Part shown: positions 1 to 5,824 of the stretch, one piece after another
How positions within the stretch are numbered: the first letter of the stretch is position 1
Layout of the letters: each line of letters opens with the position of its first letter
NCBI GenBank assembly: GCA_023249255.1
Contig: JAHFCY010000153.1
Coordinates: 1-8,386 of the forward strand
Direction of reading: 5' to 3'
Length of the DNA: 8,386 bases
Source: Candidatus Lindowiibacteriota bacterium
GTDB taxonomy: Bacteria > Lindowbacteria > 2-12-FULL-62-27
Made by a program: the position numbers and the translations under genes
Notes under the pieces: generated by a model
Seen by the model: only the letters and a program-made list of their open reading frames with translations
Databases searched by the model: none
Told to the model about the DNA's origin: nothing

Positions 1-495
1 GCGAATGTCGTGGATTCCGAATCCGGTCAGCATGAAGGGCGATACTTTGTATTCCAGTAAAGCGCCACCATCAAGTTGATAAACCGTCTGCAGGACGCCA
101 AGACCCGTGTCGGAGGCGGTCAAGGTAAAGGGAGTGGCGGAAGCGACAAAAACGGCACCTGCGCTCACAAATGCCGGAGCGCCTTTGACGATCTGCGTCA
201 CCGGCGGCACCGTGTCGGCAGGAACGTCGTCGATCATTTCGAGGTAGACGATTTTGATAGCCTCGGTATTTCCGGCGTTGTCGCCGCTTCGGAAGCGGAC
301 CGTGTGAGGGCCTTTCGACGATATCGGAACGACGGTACCGTTTGTAAATGACGCCGTATCGACCGAAAACTCGGTGGCCGCCACCCCGGCCAAATTATCC
401 GTCGCGGTGAGGCGCACGGTGGTGGCCGACTTGATGCGCACCGGAACCTGGCCATCGTTGAAGCCCTCAAAAGTGACTGCTGTCACGGGCGGGAC
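1..495 (-). other. Pair of OmpL47-like modules at left edge
   Basis: Residues 1555-1719 contain two consecutive modules. The first starts VPPVTAV and contains LTATDNLAGVAATEFSVDT, GPHTVRFRSGDNAGNTE. The second starts TVPPVTQI and contains FTLTASDTGLGVLQTVYQLDGG and is still running (GIHDIR) at the edge. The 'PPvT.i..G', 'v.LtAtDn.sGv..t.y.iDgg' and 'G.HtvrfrSgDnaGN.E' pattern matches the repeat annotated as OmpL47-type beta-barrel or chitobiase-like C-terminal domain in leptospiral and other bacterial surface proteins. The exact name is uncertain, but the pairing is clear. Confidence 0.6.
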
Positions 496-3400
496 ACGGT
501 CGACGAAACAGGCGCGACTTTGAGAAATTGTGTGAAACGCCTGATCCTTGGCGGTCAAGGTGAGCGTCACTGTGTCGACCAGTGTATCGGACGTGATTTC
601 GCCCAAAACGGCGTTCAACACGGGTTGGGATCCCCGGAAGAAACGGGTCGAACTCAAGTTCGCGACACGAAGTTCAAATTCCAAAAGATTCGGGTCCTGA
701 ACGCTGCCGGTGATTTCCGCGGGGCTTCTCACAGCCTGCCGGTCTTTCGGAAAATCGAAGGCGATCGCGGGCGGCTGGTTGTCGACGTCGATGGTGACGG
801 AGGATGTTGCCCGGTTTCCGGCGAGGTCTTCGCCGGTGACGGAGACGGTAAATCGACCGTCCTCTTTCGAACTATCCCAAACGGCAAGAGGATGTCCACT
901 TGACGCGGATGTGAGCGCCGACGTTTCGAACACAGTCTCGCCACCCGGCAATCGTATGACGCGAACTATATAGGACGAAAAATTCTGATCAGAGGCGGCG
1001 CCATGGATTTCCAGTTGCCCTGCGCCGAACCTTGCGATCGGCCTTGTGTTGACGCCGGTAAAGGAGCCGGAGACGACAGCCGGTTCTGATCCGTCTGTTG
1101 GAAACACGATTTCGTCGAGACGGACATCATCGAACCGCCTGTCAACGCTCACCTCGATTGAATCCATATCGAGTGTGTCTCCAGAAGCTGACAGCACGGT
1201 CACGATTCCGAAATAGCGGCCGTCGGATACCAAAATGTTGCCGTCGTCTTTGCCGTTCCAAGTCAGCGTCTCTCGGTTGCCGGTCGGTCTCTGTTTCACA
1301 AGCAAGGTCTTTACGTGTCGGCCGGATGTATCGACGATATCCGCTGAAATGGTTGTGGCCGATCCTGCGTCAAGTGAGAAGTCGAAAGCCATGTCGGTTG
1401 CGTCTTTGACGGCGTCGCCGTTTGGTGAAAATGCCGGATTGCCCACGGTCAGCCCTTCCACGTTTTCCGGCAGGTTGTTCACATAGACCGTACGGTCGAA
1501 CGTCGAGAGGTTGCCGGATTTGTCGTAGGCAGATATCTGGAGCGTCAGCTTGCCGTCTGGAACGTTCAACGTTTCAAACGGCCCGCTCAACAGATCCGTG
1601 GCCTGTGGCTGGATTCGCCGCGTTTCGATCTCGACGAAATCAGAACTCCCGTCGGCGCGGAATGACACGGTATACCGGTCGAAGAAAGCGTCGGAGATGC
1701 TACCGACGAGGTTCACGGCCCCGGAGACTTCTTCTCCTTCCGGCGGTGATGAAACCAAGATCGTCGGTGGATTAGGATCGAGGTGGATGCGGATGGAAGT
1801 CGATGTCTGGCGGCCTAGAGCGTCGGTTGCGACGACTTTGAGAGTGTGCAAGCCGTCGCGGCCCGGCAGACTGACCTTGGCGATGTCGCCCGACATGACC
1901 GGGTCGAACGATCTGGCAATCAACTCAAAGCTTGCCGGGTTCAGGCCCTTGCCGATGAAAAACTCGGTCGTCCGAAGGCTTCCGTCCATGACGGTGCCTG
2001 TTGCGAAAAATTCCGAAGGGACGAGTGCGTCGTTCGGCGGGGACGTGACGGACAAGACCGGCGGCTGAAGATCGAAGGTGACGGATGCGACGCGAGTTTC
2101 GGAGGTATTTTGCGCTTTGTCGAATGCTTGAAGGACGACGTCGTATGTGCCGTCGGAGATCGTAAAACCGGACGTATTGGCGAGGAAGCCGGAGGCGTTT
2201 GCACTGCCCGATGCCAGCAGAGTTGGCGCGCCGGTAGTTCCGATAAGTTTCAGATTATATGAAAGAAGATTAGCATCGTTGACACTGCCCCGAATGTCGA
2301 TGGCGCTTCCTTGGAGGCTTCCGGTGGTCGGCGAAATCAGCGCGACTTGGGGCGGCGCGTTGTCGATCGTGACGGGAATTTCCGTTTGAGATGTCCGGGC
2401 GAAACGGTCGGTGGCGGAAAGGCGCAGGATTGTCAGGCCATCGGGCAGGGAGGCTATGTTCAAAAGGCCGAGTGCGCCGTTGGTCACCGACTGTGTGCCT
2501 GTGAATACGACGGCTTCCGTCGCGCCAGAAACGGCGGTAAGCTTAAAATCTTGGAGATTTCCGTCCTGTGCAGTTCCAGTGACGGCCATCGAACCCCGCA
2601 GGAACGCAGAAGGTAGAGGAGAGGTCAGGGCGACGACCGGAGCGTTTCGATCGACGGTGATCGAAAAGACGAGTTCGTTGGACAGGTTCCCTGCGATATC
2701 GAGGGCGGTGATCGACAGGCGGTAGGAGCCGTCCGGAACGGGTATGCCGTTTAGTCGGCCATCCCAACTGAATGATTCGTCCGTTCCGGCCGAGATGATT
2801 CTGGAGTTGACAAGGATGATCTGGCCGGACGGGCTTGTGAGGATCTCATGGACTTGGCCATTTTCGGAGGAACGATATGAAAAGGCCGAGGGATCGGCGT
2901 CCGAAAGGATGAGGTCGTCTTGCGAGATCAGCGTCAGGATGGGTGGCTGGACGTCTTTTACAACCGTAGTGTCAGCCGTGAAGGCGCCAGTATTTCCGGC
3001 CTGGTCGATCTGCCTGACCTTAATAGTGTTGACCACTTGTGGCAGACGGACGACGACGTCGAAAAACCCGTCGACAGGGATCGGCGCGGTACCGGACCGA
3101 GCATCATTCACATAAACTTCCGCGATGGCGTCATGTTCTCCTGTGCCTCGGATCGAGGTGGTGTCAGAATTGACGGGGCTGCGGACTGCAAATAGCGCGG
3201 GCGGGTCTGGCGGTATGTTGTCGACAACGCCGACGAAATGAGAGAAATGGGTGATTTTGCCGGACAGTTTATTGGCGTCGGGATCGACGAATCGGTCGGC
3301 GACCAGGAGCGGCTCCCAAAGCGCCGTGACTTCGTTGAACGTATAAATCTGAAGATTGATCTCGTCCTGAATGGTCAGGTTGGCGTCGTCATAGGAAAAT

Positions 3401-5157
3401 TCCAGCAGGACGGGTTTAAGGAACGTGTTGAGGTCGAGCGTACCCGTCGGATCGAACTTCTGAAGGTCGTACACCGGCGTCAGATTGTATCCGATCGAAA
3501 AGAGATTGGCTTGGAGATTGTCGGGGACGGTGAGGATGGGCGTGATGCGGAATCCCGTTCCCTGCGGGACCGCGCCCTCGGGGATGGTCAGCTTCAGACG
3601 TCCGTCGGCGCTCTGGATGACAAGCGTGTCGACCGGAACATTTCGGGACTCCCGGAATTTGACGGCAAATTCATTGAACTTCAATTCCGAAAACGCGACG
3701 AAGCGCGTGTCCGGCGATATTCTCGGATAGCCGATCTCCGACCCCGAACTGTGGCGGACTTCGGTCTGCACCGGATTTGAGGCGTCGATCTCGCGGATTT
3801 GGTAAAGCATGGATTGACTCCGCAATTGTCGGCCAAAGCCCAGCGAGAAGACTTCCGTATTTTCCACGCCCTCGGCGTTTTTGGCGGTGATCTTGTAGAT
3901 ATCCTTCTGGCCTCGCGTGGTGGAGGGGTCATAAACGAGGCCGTCAGCCCCCTGGGCTACAACAATGTTTCCGGTAATTAAATTCTCGGTAACAACCGTG
4001 CCAAAACCGCCGGGTGTCCAACTGATGCGGTTTCGGATGTTCGGGTCCTCCACTTTGACTACTTCTACTTCTATCGGAGGCGTGACGAGAGTGAAGCGGC
4101 GGAAAGGCGCAAGACCGTTGCCCTCGTTCGGAAGGCTCAATCTCCCGCCTCCGTCGCGGACCTGCAGACGAACTCGGTAGGGCGTATTCGGCATAAGACT
4201 TGCGACGGTGAATTCGTGGCTCTGCGTAAATCCGCTGGATTGTCCCGTCGGCTGGCCGGTGTCGTCGAGGAGGGTCAAGGAATAATTCACAGGTTGTTGG
4301 ATTGTTGCGTCCAGCACCTCGGTGGCGACGAATTTCAGGGATGTTGGCGATAAGGCAAAAGAGTTCTCTATATTGGGTGTAATACCCAAAAGCGTACTGA
4401 TCTTGTAAGGAAACTGGACGTCCGTCTTTGTCTGCGAACAAATTCCAAAGGGATCACACATCCGAATTGAGGAATAATAATCCGAACCGGATACCAAGCT
4501 GGTGGCGGTAAATGTTCGGGTTGGTGATTGGACGGAACCGTTCACAACCCCACCCCCGGAACTGTTATTGACGCTGAAAATATAGGTCAGCGGCGAATTG
4601 AATGAGATGCCCACGGGTTCTTGGGCAACAAACGCGATGGTATCCAATCCGCTGGTGGTTGCGTTTTCCAGCGCGGGCACAAAGAAAACAAAATTATTAA
4701 ACTGGAAAGGATATGCTGTTCCGCTGGTTACTGATGATCGGTTTCCTGCCCCATCGCCATATTGTATATTTAAGAAATAATTTGTATTCGGTTGCATCAT
4801 AAATGTGAATTGCCTGGACGTTGTAAATTCGTTCGCCGCCGATCCACTATATGCTACGACACTGCCATTGGGATAAGGAGCGCCAGTTCTAATTTCAAAA
4901 GCATAAGTCGACGGGTCTGGGAATGTTTGTTGACAATTGGTGCCGCCGATGGGCCACATAGTAAACTGGATGGAACTTGGTGATATTAATTGATAGCTTT
5001 CCAAGCTGGGAGTGTAATCGGTAGCGTTACGAGAAATGGGCTGGGGAGGGCAGTAAAAGGCATTGCCATAAGCAAAATATGTTTTGTTTGAATCAGTATC
5101 GAAAGCAATCCAAGAGGCTATGGACAACGACAAACCCACCAACAAGGCTCTTTTCAT
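1..5157 (-). CDS. Giant secreted multidomain protein (FN3-like, ZU5-like, tandem Ig/FlgD-Ig-like, OmpL47-like modules), N-terminal part (3' end outside window)
   Basis: A single frame runs from ATG at 5157 to base 1 without a stop, at least 1,719 residues, and continues past the left edge. The start MKRALLVGLSLS looks like a signal peptide. An in-frame ATG at 5169 would add MGTL; I prefer 5157 because the purine-rich GAGATGGG lies 7 nt upstream and the MKR start is typical of exported proteins. Domains in order: FN3-like modules (about 46-145, 164-253, 258-360, 362-444); a PD40-like strand (SPDTRFVAFSE, 481-491); a ZU5-like domain (about 510-645, from SADGRLKL to ITHFSHFVG); Ig-like modules beginning near 649, 738, 840, 935, 1032 and 1130; a FlgD-like module with FSPNGD (1243-1248) and WNGKDDG; further Ig-like modules near 1342 and 1462; and two OmpL47-like modules from 1555 and 1650. 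The module at 738 is FlgD-like (FSWDGRLNG...PDGSYRL). Cysteines are seen only at 36, 75, 234, 240 and 1550. No enzyme motif is visible. It is probably co-transcribed with the upstream gene of similar design. The role is inferred as a surface or matrix protein. Confidence 0.9.
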   Translation of the reverse strand, partial: MKRALLVGLSLSIASWIAFDTDSNKTYFAYGNAFYCPPQPISRNATDYTPSLESYQLISPSSIQFTMWPIGGTNCQQTFPDPSTYAFEIRTGAPYPNGSVVAYSGSAANEFTTSRQFTFMMQPNTNYFLNIQYGDGAGNRSSVTSGTAYPFQFNNFVFFVPALENATTSGLDTIAFVAQEPVGISFNSPLTYIFSVNNSSGGGVVNGSVQSPTRTFTATSLVSGSDYYSSIRMCDPFGICSQTKTDVQFPYKISTLLGITPNIENSFALSPTSLKFVATEVLDATIQQPVNYSLTLLDDTGQPTGQSSGFTQSHEFTVASLMPNTPYRVRLQVRDGGGRLSLPNEGNGLAPFRRFTLVTPPIEVEVVKVEDPNIRNRISWTPGGFGTVVTENLITGNIVVAQGADGLVYDPSTTRGQKDIYKITAKNAEGVENTEVFSLGFGRQLRSQSMLYQIREIDASNPVQTEVRHSSGSEIGYPRISPDTRFVAFSELKFNEFAVKFRESRNVPVDTLVIQSADGRLKLTIPEGAVPQGTGFRITPILTVPDNLQANLFSIGYNLTPVYDLQKFDPTGTLDLNTFLKPVLLEFSYDDANLTIQDEINLQIYTFNEVTALWEPLLVADRFVDPDANKLSGKITHFSHFVGVVDNIPPDPPALFAVRSPVNSDTTSIRGTGEHDAIAEVYVNDARSGTAPIPVDGFFDVVVRLPQVVNTIKVRQIDQAGNTGAFTADTTVVKDVQPPILTLISQDDLILSDADPSAFSYRSSENGQVHEILTSPSGQIILVNSRIISAGTDESFSWDGRLNGIPVPDGSYRLSITALDIAGNLSNELVFSITVDRNAPVVALTSPLPSAFLRGSMAVTGTAQDGNLQDFKLTAVSGATEAVVFTGTQSVTNGALGLLNIASLPDGLTILRLSATDRFARTSQTEIPVTIDNAPPQVALISPTTGSLQGSAIDIRGSVNDANLLSYNLKLIGTTGAPTLLASGSANASGFLANTSGFTISDGTYDVVLQAFDKAQNTSETRVASVTFDLQPPVLSVTSPPNDALVPSEFFATGTVMDGSLRTTEFFIGKGLNPASFELIARSFDPVMSGDIAKVSLPGRDGLHTLKVVATDALGRQTSTSIRIHLDPNPPTILVSSPPEGEEVSGAVNLVGSISDAFFDRYTVSFRADGSSDFVEIETRRIQPQATDLLSGPFETLNVPDGKLTLQISAYDKSGNLSTFDRTVYVNNLPENVEGLTVGNPAFSPNGDAVKDATDMAFDFSLDAGSATTISADIVDTSGRHVKTLLVKQRPTGNRETLTWNGKDDGNILVSDGRYFGIVTVLSASGDTLDMDSIEVSVDRRFDDVRLDEIVFPTDGSEPAVVSGSFTGVNTRPIARFGAGQLEIHGAASDQNFSSYIVRVIRLPGGETVFETSALTSASSGHPLAVWDSSKEDGRFTVSVTGEDLAGNRATSSVTIDVDNQPPAIAFDFPKDRQAVRSPAEITGSVQDPNLLEFELRVANLSSTRFFRGSQPVLNAVLGEITSDTLVDTVTLTLTAKDQAFHTISQSRACFVDRVPPVTAVTFEGFNDGQVPVRIKSATTVRLTATDNLAGVAATEFSVDTASFTNGTVVPISSKGPHTVRFRSGDNAGNTEAIKIVYLEMIDDVPADTVPPVTQIVKGAPAFVSAGAVFVASATPFTLTASDTGLGVLQTVYQLDGGALLEYKVSPFMLTGFGIHDIR
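1135..1460 (-). other. FlgD-Ig / 'FSPNGD' module
   Basis: Residues about 1234-1341 include FSPNGDAVKDATD (from 1243), followed by SADIVDTSGRHVKTLL, LTWNGKDDG and SDGRYFGIV. The 'FSPNGDG..D' loop followed by a FlgD-type sandwich is a common pair in exported proteins of FCB-related bacteria. The acidic loop could bind calcium (inference). One Gly of the usual 'NGDG' is replaced by Ala here. Confidence 0.65.
1450..3219 (-). repeat. Protein-level tandem Ig-like array (six modules)
   Basis: Six modules begin at a hydrophobic-X-PP or AP signature, at about residues 649, 738, 840, 935, 1032 and 1130, so the period is about 89-102 residues (roughly 270-305 bases). Most share a 'PP...L.SP....' start, a 'V.GtA.D/ND.nL..y.L' middle, and a 'DG.ytL.l.a.D..GN.s' end that closes the next linker with a 'D' or 'DN'. 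This is the Big/Ig-like repeat pattern of bacterial adhesins. The copies are strongly diverged and differ at the DNA level, so no recent duplication is visible. The second module carries a FlgD-like WDG...PDGSY signature. Confidence 0.75.
3225..3630 (-). other. ZU5-like domain inside the giant protein
   Basis: Residues about 510-645 differ from the surrounding Ig-like array. They start with a 'G.L.l.iP.GAV' strand (DGRLKLTIPEGAVPQGTGF) and continue with a predicted central part (IGYNLTPVYDL, a proline-rich turn, LKPVLLEFSYDD). They end with 'W.PL' and the THFSHF motif. This order (gly-rich start, 'P.G', 'Y.l.P', 'f..PV.l.fsY', 'W..l', closing 'THFS.F') resembles ZU5-type domains known from ankyrin and PIDD and from many bacterial surface proteins. 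In bacteria it is usually a structural or binding module. No autoproteolytic HFS-type site can be affirmed from sequence alone, though an HFSHF stretch is present at the end. Confidence 0.55.
4072..5022 (-). other. FN3-like modules at the N-terminus of the giant protein, mostly AT-rich
   Basis: Residues about 46-362 hold three modules with fibronectin-III-like traits: a late 'PNTxY' strand followed by alternating hydrophobic residues and a 'D..GN/GG' turn. Examples are MQPNTNYFLNIQYGDGAGN, VSGSDYYSSIRMCDPFG and MPNTPYRVRLQVRDGGG. These match the FN3 consensus tail 'L.PgT.Y.v.V.A.D..GN'. Four of the protein's five visible cysteines are here: C36 and C75, and the close pair C234/C240, which could form disulfides after export. 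The DNA from about 4290 to 5160 is noticeably AT-richer than the rest of the gene. The FN3 assignment rests on motif recognition by eye. Confidence 0.6.
5101..5157 (-). other. Signal peptide region of the downstream giant protein
   Basis: Residues 1-19 show the Sec signal layout: a positive start (K2, R3), then a hydrophobic stretch from A4 to F19 (ALLVGLSLSIASWIAF), then polar residues (DTDSNK). The cleavage site is not clear: the S-I-A-S area around residues 12-15 or A18 are possible, and none is a classic AxA. No Cys lies near the end of the hydrophobic core (first Cys is 36), so a lipoprotein signal is unlikely. This supports export to the periplasm or beyond. Confidence 0.7.
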
Positions 5158-5172
5158 AAGTGTGCCCATCTC
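5158..5172 (-). promoter_or_regulatory. Gene junction with weak ribosome binding site; likely translational coupling
   Basis: The stop TGA of the upstream gene (5173..5171) is followed by one base and then an ATG at 5169. A second in-frame ATG sits at 5157. The only purine-rich stretch, GAGATGGG (5172..5165), overlaps the stop codon and lies 7 nt before the 5157 ATG. It is a weak match to a Shine-Dalgarno sequence but favours 5157 over 5169. The 13-nt gap leaves no room for a promoter or terminator, so the two genes should share a transcript, and ribosomes ending gene A may re-initiate on gene B. This is inference from spacing alone. Confidence 0.4.
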
Positions 5173-5824
5173 AATAATCCACGAACACGATTTTTCCCCC
5201 GAATGCCTCAGGGGTTACCTTTGTGCCGCCATCGGTGGTGACCTGCGTGGTTAGGCTAGTTCCAAGGGCGTATTTCCAAATCTCATATGAGCCGCTACGG
5301 TTGGACGAGAAATAGACCACGTCGCCTTCCGGCGAAAACACAGGATCGACGTCCATTCCCGGATCAGTCGTAATCGGCGTCAGGCCTCCGCTGGTGTTGT
5401 AGATATAAATGTCCGTGTTACCGGGAACGGTGACGGCGGTCAGGAGCAACTTCGTCCCATTGCTCGACACGTCGCCGACGATGGGCAGAGATACGCCGAT
5501 GGGGATTTCGGCCGGCGCGGGCGATTGCACGCTTAGGTCAACCGAAAAGAGGGCCAGACTGTGAGCCGCGTTTTCGCCGGTGTAATACACCTTGTTCCCG
5601 GGCAACCAAGCCGGCGAGAACGCCTTTTCGTCGCTCGTCACAGATCCTCCGGATACGCCTTTCGTATCCACGATGGAAATTCCGTCCTTCTCGAATACCA
5701 GCCGTTTCGTCTCGCTCGGCTCCCACGAAATCGCTCCCCATTTGGCTTTGGCCGAGGCGATCTGCCGAAGAGTCACACCGCCGGTGGTCGTGTCGGCCAC
5801 GGTATCGGACGCGATGACGGGGAA
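5171..5824 (-). other. TolB/PD40-like beta-propeller at C-terminus
   Basis: The last 217 residues contain repeated short blades: WEPSETKRLVFEKDGISIVD, FSPAWLPGNKVYYTG, VSSNGTKLLLTAV..NTDIYIYN, and the best one with DVDPVFSPEGDVVYFSSNRSG then SYEIWKY. The 'D.dPvFSPdG..vyFsSnRsG..eIW' signature is the PD40 (WD40-like beta-propeller) repeat seen in TolB and many exported proteins. The number of blades (about 4-5) is few for a closed propeller, so some blades may be degenerate. The final residues, IVFVDY, form a last strand directly before the stop. Confidence 0.75.

Noticed and set aside
1450-3219. DNA-level direct repeats suggesting a recent domain duplication
   Set aside because: The modules are recognisable only at the protein level. 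I found no long identical DNA stretches between them.
3217-3228. 12-bp perfect palindrome (gttgtcgacaac)
   Set aside because: It encodes the common 'VVDN' linker between modules inside a gene and has no neighbouring repeats, so it is likely chance.
3238-3780. Plus-strand open frame of 180 codons
   Set aside because: It lies fully antisense to the ZU5-like region of the giant minus-strand gene, has no recognisable domain, and its composition is that of a reverse-complement shadow of GAC/GTC/TCG-rich codons.
3944-4441. Minus-strand open frame of 165 codons in another frame
   Set aside because: It overlaps the FN3-like region of gene B in a different frame, starts at TTG, and is rich in Arg, Ser and His without domain features.
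5155-5175. Possible terminator or promoter between the two genes
   Set aside because: The gap is 13 nt, with no hairpin followed by a T-run on the minus strand and no room for -10/-35 boxes.
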